Shown one piece after another: positions 28,264 to 37,046 of a DNA stretch of 64,000 nt (the stretch's first letter is position 1; each line of letters opens with the position of its first letter). The position numbers were made by a program, and so were the translations under genes. The notes under the pieces were generated by a model. The model was not told the origin of the DNA and made no database searches. It worked only from the letters and a program-made list of their open reading frames with translations. The stretch is from Effrenium voratum (lineage: Eukaryota; Sar; Dinophyceae; Suessiales; Symbiodiniaceae), in contig CAUJNA010003496.1 of assembly GCA_963377175.1 (NCBI GenBank), forward strand, positions 389,501 through 453,500, read 5' to 3'.

Positions 28264-29510
28264 AAAAAAAAAAAATGGTTAGAAGCATTAGTTATATCTC
28301 CTACACTACAAGCAACAAAATTAGGATGATGAATATAAAAACCGTCTGTTGCCGCGGGGGTGTGTGTTTCTAAATATGGAGTTAATGCATTGTCTAAATT
28401 ATCAATTTTAGTTTTGATATCTGTTGAAAAATCACTATTTGTAAATAAATTTCCTTTCATATAAACAGCACCTTCAAAATATGAAGTTCCGTGTGCTTGA
28501 GCAAAATTGTATGAAGTATGAACATTACCATTAATTGTAATTCTTGAAGCATTATTGGGTCTTCCAATAATAACATCTCCCGTATTCCATCCTAGCCAGA
28601 ATCTACAAGGTGTAGCACCTGTTAAACCTTGATACGAGTCCAACTGACAACCTCTTTTAAATTCTAAGCGTTGGTTACTTACAGCATCTTGAATTCTAAA
28701 AATTGGATTAGTATTATCTGTTAAACTAATTATTAGTGGAGAGTTTACTGTTTGTGCAGTTGTGATTGTTTTATCTAACTTTTGTAAATCTGCTGATATT
28801 AAACTATTAATCGTATTTGAATTTTCAGTTATTAATAAATCTTGTGTAGTGTTGTCTGATATGACTGAAGCAAATGTATTGCTGTATGCAGTATTTGTAT
28901 TGAATAAATTAGTATCGTTTGTATATAATGTTGATACATCTGCTAAAATTGTTGATATTGTGTTTCCGTGCCCTGTTATTAGTGAAGAATTTGAACTTAT
29001 ATTATTGAAGTTTGAAGTGATTGTATTATTGAAATTTCCTAATAAGAATGTATTAGAAGTAATAGTATTGAAGTTTGAAGTGATTGTAGCATTTAAATTA
29101 CTGATTAAAAAAGTATTAGAACTAATATTATTAGCATTTGTGTCAAGTTTAATTGTATTGGCGGATATGGTCGGTAGTATTGAAGTTATGGTTAATCCGT
29201 GTGCTGTTATATTATTAAGGTTGCTTGTGATTGTTGTGTTTTGATTTACTTGTTCGTCAAACATTGTTGTTGATGTTGCGTTTAATTCAGTAATATCTAA
29301 AGTATTGGCATCTATCTTTTTTTTCTGTGCTAAAATAAGAGCATCAACTTCTTCAGTAGTATAACCGCCACCCAATGCGCCTGTTGTATCTGCTAATTCT
29401 TGCTTTGTAGCATAAACACTGCTTAAGGTTGATGGTTCTGTTGAATGTATTAATACTAATTCACTTGCTATAGTTCTGCTTGAGCCATCCAATGATAATG
29501 TTGAAAACAT
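28245..29510 (-). CDS. repetitive fibre or tail-like protein
   Basis: Starting at the Met at 29510 (MFSTLSLDGSSRTI), this 421-residue protein has a short N-terminal region, GGYTTEEVDALILAQKKKID, and about 170 residues of imperfect N-x-I-(S/T)-S-N repeats (such as NNISSNTFLISNLNATITSN) resembling heptad or beta-helical fibre shafts. A more globular C-terminal part carries FWLGWNTGDVIIGRPNNASR and ends in the Phe/Leu run at the T12 homopolymer. One more T would fuse it in frame to the S74 protein, which starts in the adjoining frame. It is probably a capsid vertex fibre involved in host attachment. Confidence 0.7.
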   Translation of the reverse strand: MFSTLSLDGSSRTIASELVLIHSTEPSTLSSVYATKQELADTTGALGGGYTTEEVDALILAQKKKIDANTLDITELNATSTTMFDEQVNQNTTITSNLNNITAHGLTITSILPTISANTIKLDTNANNISSNTFLISNLNATITSNFNTITSNTFLLGNFNNTITSNFNNISSNSSLITGHGNTISTILADVSTLYTNDTNLFNTNTAYSNTFASVISDNTTQDLLITENSNTINSLISADLQKLDKTITTAQTVNSPLIISLTDNTNPIFRIQDAVSNQRLEFKRGCQLDSYQGLTGATPCRFWLGWNTGDVIIGRPNNASRITINGNVHTSYNFAQAHGTSYFEGAVYMKGNLFTNSDFSTDIKTKIDNLDNALTPYLETHTPAATDGFYIHHPNFVACSVGDITNASNHFFFLWQMGL

Positions 29511-30098
29511 AATTATTATATAGTAGGTTATAAAATAATTATATTCTATCTTTTTTTCTCTTGAACCAAATATACCTTTATTTAATGCATTGTATTTTTC
29601 TTGTTTCTGTCTCAAATATTCATTTTGCAATAATTGGTAATGCTGTGCTATATTTTGTAGCGGGTTTGGAGGCGGTCGTGGTTGCATTCTTCTTGGGGGC
29701 GGCGTGTTCGCTATTATATTATTTTGTTGCGGTTGTGGTTGTTGAATTTCTTCGTTGTACGCTACTGCGTGATCTATCCTTTGGGGTTTTGCTATTGGAA
29801 CTGCTTTTGGTTTGATTGATTTAATTGGTTTAGATTCTAATGGTCCTTGGCAGTTGCGCTCGTGGCTGTATCTATATGATTTTAATGTTAAAGTTTTGGC
29901 ACATTTTGGACAGGTTATTTTCTTTTCATTGCGTGCTTGAGTTTTTGAGTTGTTTTTCAATGGTTCTACAGGTTTTATTTCTTGTGTTGGTTCTATTATT
30001 GGTTCTGCCTTTGGTGCTTCTTCTTCAATTGGTGGTAATTCATTTACTGGCTCGTCTGCTTCAATTGTATTAGTAATTTCAGGTTCAACTTCTGACAT
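29511..30098 (-). CDS. zinc-finger and proline-rich protein; stop codon apparently lost
   Basis: Residues 1-60 are acidic and Pro/Glu-rich. Residues 63-83 (CPKCAKTLTLKSYRYSHERN, then Cys) form a C2HC zinc-finger pattern, and residues 115-160 are Pro/Gln-rich. Translation runs on without a stop through AT-rich sequence into the fibre gene. Near 29552 an A7 run (minus strand) precedes GATAGAATATAA, and one extra A would give a stop (EKKDRI) before the fibre ATG. I therefore treat it as a separate gene fused by a one-base loss, though a real 617-residue fusion is possible. Confidence 0.6.
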
Positions 30099-30210
30099 AT
30101 ATAATATATTATATATTTGTCCATATTTATATATATTTTGTCTATATGGACAAATTGAGAAATATTAATATTAATAATTTGATATAAATATTAATATTTA
30201 GGTTGTTTAT

Positions 30211-31081
30211 TCAATTGTCTAATTGAAAAAGCAACGCAAATTGAATGGGTACCCCGTGAAAATCAATAACTTCGTTTCTGGAAGTTGTAATTTTAAAGTG
30301 TAATCTCTTAATATTTTTACCGCCTACATCAATAAAATCTGCATATATGGGAGAGGTGTAGTCGCTAATGACTCCGCCCAGTTGTTGGTTAATTTGAACT
30401 TGTTTTTATTACTGAACTACTAAAATTATTAGGTGCTGAATATTTGTAGTCGCTTAGTTGAGGTGAGTTAATATATACATTTTGAAAAGGAATTAAATTA
30501 AAATATCCACTTAACCAAGATGTCGCAGGTTCATAGGCAATATAATTACTTAATAAATAATTAACAGATTTTGATCTTAAATTGTCATATTCAAACTGTC
30601 CTCTGTTCCATTCGCCATTTACATAAGTTTCTAATTCTTCATCTGTAGGTATTTTGATTTTGTAAGTTAGAGGGTCATTTAATTTAAGTTCCATTTTGTG
30701 TTCACTTTGTCCATATACTGTTAAGAATAAGTCAGGTGCAATATCATTAAATGCCGCGTTTAATTCTGATTGTATTTTAAATGATAATTGATTGGCATAA
30801 TAAATTTCACCGGATACATCAACGGCAGTGCTTCTTAATAAGACATTGGAACTATTATACAACATAATATAGAAGCGTTCGTAAAACCCTTTCTCTGTTG
30901 TATAAAACGGAGTGCTGAATGAACACTCTGTCACGAACATTTTTGTTCTTGGTGGAATTTCAAAGTTTTGGTCAAGTTCTATAATAAAATCGCTGGTAGA
31001 ATTACTTTCTTGCAATCTGTAGGCACTATCAACATAGATTTTTTTATATGTTAATCTGTCACTCATAAATATAATATACAA
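30211..31081 (-). pseudogene. penton / minor capsid-like protein, frameshifted
   Basis: The N-terminal frame has IYVDSAYR-x(6)-TSDFIIEL, a signature I associate with minor capsid or penton genes of PLVs, followed by beta-rich sequence to NNFSSSVIK near 30410. There the frame stops at 30389, but the adjoining frame continues VQINQQLGGVISDYTSPIY and ends EVIDFHGVPIQFALLFQLDN at 30211, the expected C-terminal look. A five-A run (minus strand, 30403-30407) sits at the break: one A fewer restores one frame. Intact length would be about 290 residues. The start could be either of two close Met codons (residue 1 or 6). It is divergent from the lipase gene across a 27-bp gap. Confidence 0.7.
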
Positions 31082-31108
31082 TAGAAATTATAATATAATT
31101 ATTATTAT
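31082..31108. promoter_or_regulatory. short shared AT-rich promoter region
   Basis: Only 27 bases separate the divergent starts of the penton-like gene (minus) and the lipase-like gene (plus). The segment is almost wholly A and T (TATAATATAATTATTATTAT), so both start signals must lie in it or inside the coding ends. Confidence 0.5.
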
Positions 31109-31870
31109 ATGATTGGACGACAATTATTATTAGGTGCTATAGAAGGCAGGACGCCGACGCAAATGGTGGCAGGTGTAGCAAGTGATAAAGCATACACAGC
31201 AGGTAAGGATTTAATAGAAGATGCATTTTTTAATCATAAAAAGACATTGGAAGACAAAATAGGAGGTTTCAATAAACATTTTGATAAGCAGATAATGAAA
31301 CATAAAACACGATATGCTGAAGCAATTAATGTTCAAAATCAAAACAAAATCGATGATGTCAAGGGTTTAGACGCAGCCTATTCTAATGTAAATGGAATAA
31401 CAAAAATAGGCAACACATTATATATTGGTGGTACTGGTGCTAAAACCGGACTAAATCACAAAGTCAATGATGTAATTGCAGATTTGTTTTTTATTCCTAC
31501 TCATAATGTTCAATTAAGCGAAAGATATAAAGACGCAATGGAAGAATTAAGTAAAAACCCAGATGTGAATAGAATTGTTGGTCACAGCCTTGGTTCATCC
31601 GTTGTTCAAGAAATCAACAACAGACACGGAAACAAATATGCTACTACTGTTTATTCATCACCTTTTGTATCAGGAATTAATCAACAGAAAAACCCGCGAC
31701 ACTTACGATTTAGAAATCGTGGAGATGTAATTGCGTCATTTGATGACGCGGCGATAACTGGAGAAATTAAAAGCAATAATTTATTAGATAAACACAGTTT
31801 CAATAATTGGACAGGACAAGGTATGACTGAAATTAATCCTACTACGAACATGTCTAATGGGTTTGTTTGA
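31109..31870 (+). CDS. lipase-like alpha/beta hydrolase (GHSLG)
   Basis: A 253-residue protein with the nucleophile elbow GHSLG at 158-162 (RIVGHSLGSSVVQ), preceded by a predicted strand and a helical N-terminal part. Asp206 in RNRGDVIASF and His229 in DKHSF follow in the order and spacing of class 3 lipase-type Ser-Asp-His triads, so the triad looks complete. Alpha/beta-hydrolase lipases occur in various viruses, where they may help in membrane passage during entry. No signal peptide is seen. ATG follows the shared AT-rich promoter. The gene is intact. Confidence 0.75.
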   Translation: MIGRQLLLGAIEGRTPTQMVAGVASDKAYTAGKDLIEDAFFNHKKTLEDKIGGFNKHFDKQIMKHKTRYAEAINVQNQNKIDDVKGLDAAYSNVNGITKIGNTLYIGGTGAKTGLNHKVNDVIADLFFIPTHNVQLSERYKDAMEELSKNPDVNRIVGHSLGSSVVQEINNRHGNKYATTVYSSPFVSGINQQKNPRHLRFRNRGDVIASFDDAAITGEIKSNNLLDKHSFNNWTGQGMTEINPTTNMSNGFV

Positions 31871-31924
31871 CCCTAGTTCAACACCGGAACAATAAATAAA
31901 TATATATATATATATAACTTATAT

Positions 31925-32368
31925 ATGAGTATTGATGCTGAGAAATGGGACAATGATGTTGAATATGCTTATGAAAAATGCATAGAGCGAGAGAAAGAGA
32001 AAGAATACAAAATATCAAATAGTAAATACGAATGTCATTGTGGCAAGGAAGTGTTAAATAAAGATAAGGAAGAGCACGAAAGCAATGATTTAAATCATTT
32101 ATGCTACAGAAAAGGTAATATTGAAGGACTTATAATAGGCATGTATAGTGAAATTATTAATTATGAAAATGATTATTTAAAACTACATCCAGAAAATAAC
32201 AAAATACATTATACAGATTATAGTAGGATTGACTATACCGACTTTTTAAAAGAACAAGACGAAAAGAAAATTCCATTAGATGAAGATGATTTAAGTTATT
32301 TGTATAAGTATAGAGACGAATTAGAAGATTGTATAAAGCGTGTAAAGGAACTAACATTATCTCAATAA
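31925..32368 (+). CDS. small acidic protein with one zinc-finger-like motif
   Basis: 147 residues, Lys/Glu/Asp-rich and mainly helical, with YECHCGKEVLNKDKEEHESN-DLNH near residues 37-60: a C-x-C...H...H pattern that could hold one zinc ion. It follows the lipase gene after 54 AT-rich bases (TATATATATA) and precedes the broken small gene by eight bases. No family is recognised. Confidence 0.6.
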   Translation: MSIDAEKWDNDVEYAYEKCIEREKEKEYKISNSKYECHCGKEVLNKDKEEHESNDLNHLCYRKGNIEGLIIGMYSEIINYENDYLKLHPENNKIHYTDYSRIDYTDFLKEQDEKKIPLDEDDLSYLYKYRDELEDCIKRVKELTLSQ

Positions 32369-32376
32369 TATTAATA

Positions 32377-32592
32377 ATGTATAGAAACAAAGATAAACAA
32401 AACAAAGTTCCAATAGGGAAGAAACTGACAAAAGAACCTACAAAATACGATAAACAATAGAAAAATTTAGATTATGCTACTTTAAAAGATATAGTTGATA
32501 CAAAAAATAATTATCTAATAAATACTATAAAAAATACAACTTCAAATAATTCTACTACAATGCTTCCACATAAGAAAAATATAAAAAAATAA
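32377..32592 (+). pseudogene. small ORF interrupted by an in-frame TAG
   Basis: ATG at 32377 opens a 27-codon frame (MYRNKDKQNKVPIGKK...) that meets TAG at 32458-32460. The same frame then stays open for another 43 codons (KNLDYATLKDIVDTKNNYLI...) to TAA at 32590. The two parts share Lys/Asn-rich composition and fill the gap to the capsid gene, so they look like one roughly 71-residue gene with a nonsense change (a CAG/AAG-to-TAG type change would do). Without homologues this remains an inference. Confidence 0.45.
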
Positions 32593-32623
32593 AAAATAAA
32601 ATCTATATCATCATATATAAGTA

Positions 32624-34207
32624 ATGGATAATATAATTGCAGAATCAGAAACTACAATGATTAACTCATTAAATTTTGGACTCCCTGAAACAGCACAATA
32701 CATCACAGACAGACGACAAGTTAATTATTTTCCATCGGGGTCAAATGTTTACAATCCGAAAGCAGGTAATAAACAAACTAGATTTCATATTACAGGCGAA
32801 CATAATACATTTTTAGATCTATCAAGTGTTCGTTTATTTGCTAATCTTCAAAACACCGACGGAACACGAAGTCATTTTTTACGCCCGTTAGGTAATTTGT
32901 CATCCTTCTTCAGTCGTTATAGATGCACTGTTGGAGGTCAGCAAGTTCAAGATATTATTGAATACAATAGACATTGTGAATTGTATAATTCTTTTAAAAG
33001 TCAAGATGCCAGAGATATGGACGATTTAGAAGGTGGTGCTAATCCTCGTTGGGATGATGACTGGCGACATACATATGCTACTGGATTGGCAGAAATGTTA
33101 GATGTTAATACACGAACCAATCCCGCTGCCGACCCCGAGGCAGTTACATATCCAACTACAAAAGACCATAACAATTGGGGAGATTTAACAGCACGATATA
33201 CTCGCCATTCAGTAGCAGGAATACCCGGCGCTAATGGTTATATGCGATTAGGACATAAACCGGTATGCGGACTGTTAGAAAGCAATTATTATTTACCTCT
33301 TCGTTATGCTCCCCTTGAATTGGAATTTACAATTGTATCAGACGAACATGCACCAGTTATTGCGCCCTTTACCGTTACTGATGTCAATACTCAAAATGAT
33401 GCCAACGGTTATTATTTCACAACTGGAGACACCAGCACCTTGTGGGAATTAAATAATGTAATCCTACGAGCAGAGGTAATACAATTGGACAACACGGTCA
33501 ACAATAATATAGTAAAACATTTGTTAGAGGGTCAAAGTTTGAAATTAGTACTTCCAATGTATCACACCATGACACAATCATTCAACGCGGCAGGAACTGA
33601 AATTAATATGAATATTGTTAAATCCGCTTCTAAATTAAATGGTTGCTTCATTACATTGTATCGTGCACCAAGAGCAGGTGTAGATGCTGATAATAATAAT
33701 TATTACAGACACGATAATTATATTTATAAGAGATGGAACTATTTTTACAATCCTATGATTAACTTCCGTATCTTTGATGGTGCTGACCCTGATGGTGCTG
33801 GTCGTGAGCGATTCCAAGGTAAAGGTTTTCAAAGTCCTGAATTAGATTTGACTTGGCAATTACAAATTAATAATAAGAAATATCCAGAGTTTGAATGTCA
33901 ATCAATGGCAGAAACCGCATATTATTTAAAACGAGCATTACACTATTTGAACCCTGACCAAGATGCCTTTAGTATTTCCTACAAGCGGTTTAGAGAAGAT
34001 AAATTTGTTATTGGTGTATCCTGTGAGAAAATGCCAGATACCAATTTCACAGGTTCTAATACCAAAATGGGGGGCTTACTCGTTTCTAAATTGAAAGGGT
34101 CAAACAAGTCATTCACAACCGATGAAGATGTGCGAGAATTGTTTGCGCATATGATTTCGGAGTCTGTTCTGGAATTAAGAGAGTCGGGTAGTGTATTATA
34201 TGATTAA
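32624..34207 (+). CDS. major capsid protein, double jelly-roll PLV type
   Basis: A 527-residue intact protein, within the usual size of PLV and virophage-like major capsid proteins. The N-terminal part has a beta-rich region with TRFHITGEHNTFLDLSSVRL and FLRPLGNLSSFFSRYRC, then GGQQVQDIIEYNRHCELYN. I associate this arrangement (phi-R-P-L near SSFFSRxR and GG...I-x-x-YNR) with capsid proteins of polinton-like viruses. The middle has loop regions (Asn/Asp/Tyr-rich), and the C-terminal part a second beta-rich domain (KKYPEFECQSMAETAYYLKR). Capsomer trimers of such proteins build the shell. The gene lies centrally in the block and slightly overlaps the next ORF. Confidence 0.8.
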   Translation: MDNIIAESETTMINSLNFGLPETAQYITDRRQVNYFPSGSNVYNPKAGNKQTRFHITGEHNTFLDLSSVRLFANLQNTDGTRSHFLRPLGNLSSFFSRYRCTVGGQQVQDIIEYNRHCELYNSFKSQDARDMDDLEGGANPRWDDDWRHTYATGLAEMLDVNTRTNPAADPEAVTYPTTKDHNNWGDLTARYTRHSVAGIPGANGYMRLGHKPVCGLLESNYYLPLRYAPLELEFTIVSDEHAPVIAPFTVTDVNTQNDANGYYFTTGDTSTLWELNNVILRAEVIQLDNTVNNNIVKHLLEGQSLKLVLPMYHTMTQSFNAAGTEINMNIVKSASKLNGCFITLYRAPRAGVDADNNNYYRHDNYIYKRWNYFYNPMINFRIFDGADPDGAGRERFQGKGFQSPELDLTWQLQINNKKYPEFECQSMAETAYYLKRALHYLNPDQDAFSISYKRFREDKFVIGVSCEKMPDTNFTGSNTKMGGLLVSKLKGSNKSFTTDEDVRELFAHMISESVLELRESGSVLYD

Positions 34208-34550
34208 AATTAAAATCTATGATAAATATATAATGTATAAATTTCACAAACGAAATAACTTAAAAAATAAAGGTAAGATATTCTTACAATCCTCGCAAAT
34301 TAAATATAGTCCATTTGATATGAAAGATACAAAATATTTAGAGCACCTACACGAACAAATGAAGTTAAGAAACTCACAAGAAGCATCAGTAGCATTAAGG
34401 AAAAAGATTGACGAAGGAAACAAGAGAGCAAACTATGTAAATGAGCTGGATAGAATGATGGGCGAATTATACCGTCCTAACTTACCACATGCAACAAAAG
34501 AACATTTAAATAAATGGTATGAAGATACAAAAAAGTTAATATTTACTTAA
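34191..34550 (+). CDS. small basic protein overlapping the capsid gene end
   Basis: 119 residues, Lys/Asn/Tyr-rich at the start, then helical with ALRKKIDEGNKRANYVNELD and ending HLNKWYEDTKKLIF. The first ATG overlaps the capsid gene by 17 bases. A later Met (MYKFHKRN or MKDTKYLEH) may be the true start. Two stem-loops follow its stop. No family recognised. Confidence 0.55.
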   Translation: MYYMIKIKIYDKYIMYKFHKRNNLKNKGKIFLQSSQIKYSPFDMKDTKYLEHLHEQMKLRNSQEASVALRKKIDEGNKRANYVNELDRMMGELYRPNLPHATKEHLNKWYEDTKKLIFT

Positions 34551-34566
34551 AATATACTGATATAGA

Positions 34567-34636
34567 TTAATAATACTTTTCAAAAATATTATTAACAATA
34601 ACATCTTATTATTAGTAATATTTTCACAAAAATATT
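34567..34636. terminator. two stem-loops in the gap before the next gene
   Basis: TTAATAATA (34567-34575) pairs with TATTATTAA (34587-34595) across an 11-base loop. AATATTTT (34617-34624) pairs with AAAATATT (34629-34636). They lie between the stop at 34550 and the ATG at 34671. Large DNA viruses such as mimivirus end transcripts at AT-rich hairpins, and the same could hold here. Confidence 0.5.
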
Positions 34637-34670
34637 GTTAACACTATTTTCTAATTAATATTATATCAAT

Positions 34671-35682
34671 ATGGCAACTACAGCAAGTTTAGAATTAATA
34701 AACCCATATGCAAAATTTGGATTGAAACGACGACCTACTTATGAAGAAATCGCTAATTTAATAGGCGAGAACGAACAATCAACAGGAAAACTACCTAACA
34801 GAGATGCTACATTCTTCAAAGCAAGTCCTCAGGGTAGTTTTTTTTGACGGGAGCGACCATTTAGAATTATTGAACGACCAACAAATGAGAATATTAGACA
34901 GGCAAATGAGAGAGATAATGATGAGACGGGAAGCACACAGAAACGGACACACATATGCAGTTCATAAGATGGATACAGATACACCACAGCATACAAACGA
35001 CCAAGCAATAGCAGACGAATATGATTTTTCAACACCGCTACAAACAACAAGACAACACGAGGGAATGGTAGATACACAACTACAAGATATAGCAATTGCA
35101 ACAAAGCGGAAAGCGGAAGAAGTAGGCAGAGCGATGGCATCAAATTTAAGAGAGATGGGTGGGACATTATTTCATGAAATGGTGGCAAACAGACAATCAG
35201 CACCAACAGAACCACGACAAGCGCCAGCAGGTAGAGCAGTAGCAGACGACCAGCAAACAATGCGCGTAGAAGATGTTGAACTATCACCTCAAGCAGTAGA
35301 TGACAATTTTGACGCGACACCAGTTCAACAAGCAACAGGAGCATCAAGTTCAACAGCCCAACAACCACCACCATTGCCAATGACGCCATTATTTAAAACA
35401 ACAATAGATAATACTATTAGTCCTGTTTACTGGAAAGAAAACCCTAATTTAACAGTAAATGGTATTAAGTTTCAATTTTATTTAGGAGGAATTCAAGTGC
35501 CAAAAGAAAGCGAAATACAAGAAGAATTGAAACACAAAGGCAGAGGCAAGGCGAGAACATACAAAGAATATTTAGTGGATATGATTTTAGACACTATTGA
35601 TCATGGCGGTTGGATAGTAAATTTAAGCAAGGGTAGAATAGAAGAACTCAAGGCAAGTTTTACGGGCAAAGGTAAGAAATAA
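34671..35682 (+). pseudogene. conserved-looking PLV protein, frameshifted at a T8 run
   Basis: ATG at 34671 opens MATTASLELINPYAKFGLKR...DATFFKASPQGSFF and then stops at TGA directly after a T8 run (34838-34845). One T fewer would continue into the adjoining frame (FFDGSDHLELLNDQQMRILD) that runs to 35682. The continuing part has a helical Arg/Met/Glu region, a Pro/Gln/Ala middle, and a globular C-terminus (PVYWKENPNLTVNGIKFQFY...). The combined product would be about 336 residues. I do not know its function. Position beside the capsid gene suggests a structural or assembly role. Confidence 0.6.
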
Positions 35683-35707
35683 TATATAAATAATAATAAT
35701 AATAATA

Positions 35708-36517
35708 ATGATAATATTAACTAAAAATATACTGAAAAGAAAGCAGAAATTCAATGATAAGTATGATGACGACAGTTTTTCAATACATAACCTAATGAAA
35801 CCAAACACTTCAACAACAATACAACCACCGAAATTGATGAAAAAGGGCACGCCGAGAGAGTTTATTGACATTGCAACCAACACAGATACGATTGCTACAG
35901 CAACCAGAGAGACGCAAGAAAAGTTATACAATGATGCAAATCAACCATTAAATGTGACATTTGAAGCGTTTAAGGTAAAGGAAAACCAGGACAATATGCT
36001 TCAAATAATGCTTAAAAACTTTTGGCGCAACACATACAAAAGAAATGAGCCAACAAGAACACAAGCAACACAAACACTGAAAAACCAACGCGACGCAATG
36101 GTGTCAGCCTTTACTGAAATGCTTGACAACAACAAACCGCCAGAACCACCGCCAAAGAAACCACCAGACGAGGATAACAGCGATGAAGAAGAAAAGAAGT
36201 TCAAACTGACAAAAATGATAGAAATAATGCTACACAACGGCGCTACAGTAGCAGATATAATATTAAACTTATCACACAGTGCAATTGCAACAACTATAAA
36301 TATCGCAGATTTAGTCAATCAGATAACAGCAGGACATGCACAAAGTAGCGGTAGCAATTCATCAAATGAAGCTATTAGTGTTCATAGTTCTCCACCTATT
36401 ACTGTTCATAGTTCTTCATCCGAAAGTCCAACAGAAATACCAGCACCAACTGAAGACGAAAATTCAGAAGAAGAAGAAAAACAAAAAGACAATTTTGAAA
36501 AATTAAAATCTAAATAA
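35708..36517 (+). CDS. unrecognised 269-residue viral-block protein
   Basis: Starts MIILTKNILKRKQKFNDKYD, a basic helix-prone beginning. It then has Thr/Asn-rich sequence, a PPEPPPKKPPDEDNSDEEEK spacer near 145-165, a helical amphipathic segment (ADIILNLSHSAIATTINIAD, about 184-205), and a Ser-rich, acidic tail. It is separated from the previous gene by 25 AT-rich bases. The amphipathic segment might touch membranes or capsid, but nothing more can be said. Confidence 0.55.
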   Translation: MIILTKNILKRKQKFNDKYDDDSFSIHNLMKPNTSTTIQPPKLMKKGTPREFIDIATNTDTIATATRETQEKLYNDANQPLNVTFEAFKVKENQDNMLQIMLKNFWRNTYKRNEPTRTQATQTLKNQRDAMVSAFTEMLDNNKPPEPPPKKPPDEDNSDEEEKKFKLTKMIEIMLHNGATVADIILNLSHSAIATTINIADLVNQITAGHAQSSGSNSSNEAISVHSSPPITVHSSSSESPTEIPAPTEDENSEEEEKQKDNFEKLKSK

Positions 36518-36528
36518 TATTATATATA

Positions 36529-36756
36529 GTGGGTTCAAGTAAATCAAAACCAGTAGAAATTGATGATGAAGAGGCTATTAAAGTTAAAGAAGATATAGAT
36601 GTAAATACGATAAGTGAAATGTCAAGAATTGATATTCTACAAATAAATTCATTGAAAGCAATAATCAATAAATTAGAAAAAGTTAATGAATGTAAAAAAG
36701 ACAAAATATATTATAAATTACCTGCTTTGAATTTATGTAGTTATTCTTTATTTTAA
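36529..36756 (+). CDS. small acidic protein, ATG replaced by GTG
   Basis: The frame reads (V/M)GSSKSKPVEIDDEEAIKV... A Met-Gly-Ser-Ser-Lys-Ser start is a textbook N-myristoylation signal, yet the codon in place is GTG, unusual for a eukaryotic or eukaryotic-virus gene. The simplest view is a lost start codon, with a near-cognate start the alternative. The 75-residue product has helices (ILQINSLKAIINKLEKV). It is the last plus gene before the convergent zinc-finger gene, and both stop codons lie in one stem-loop. Confidence 0.5.
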   Translation: MGSSKSKPVEIDDEEAIKVKEDIDVNTISEMSRIDILQINSLKAIINKLEKVNECKKDKIYYKLPALNLCSYSLF

Positions 36757-36791
36757 ATTAATAATATTAAAACAAATTAATATTATTAATT
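36756..36791. terminator. 13-bp stem-loop between convergent genes
   Basis: AATTAATAATATT (36756-36768) pairs exactly with AATATTATTAATT (36779-36791), loop of 10 bases. It overlaps the stop codons of both converging genes (plus stop 36754-36756, minus stop 36786-36788), as transcript-end hairpins do in mimivirus-like genomes. Confidence 0.65.
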
Positions 36792-37016
36792 GCTTATACA
36801 ACTTCTTTCACTTTTTGGCGTTGATGTTGAAACAGTGCTATTTGTTTCATCTATTAAATCTTCCTCATCAACAAATTTATTTTGAAATCTTAATAATTCC
36901 TCGTCCGTTGCCCTCCTCTTCAATGCCTTATAAAGTTTATGTATCCAAGAATTAGTATGAAAATTATAATTACCCCTACGATAAAATCCACCACATCTAC
37001 ATAGTTTCATTGGCAT
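36786..37016 (-). CDS. small zinc-finger protein
   Basis: 76 residues starting MPMKLCRCGGFYRRGNYNFH, then WIHKLYKALKR. Cys6, Cys8, His20 and a His five residues later (H-x(5)-H) form a compact C-x-C...H...H finger of a type I associate with short proteins in PLVs and giant viruses. The C-terminal half is acidic and Ser/Thr-rich. It may bind nucleic acid. It lies just downstream of the ATPase gene on the same strand, separated by 30 bases. Confidence 0.65.
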   Translation of the reverse strand: MPMKLCRCGGFYRRGNYNFHTNSWIHKLYKALKRRATDEELLRFQNKFVDEEDLIDETNSTVSTSTPKSERSCISN

Positions 37017-37046
37017 ATTATTATATTATATTAAGTTAGAATATCT

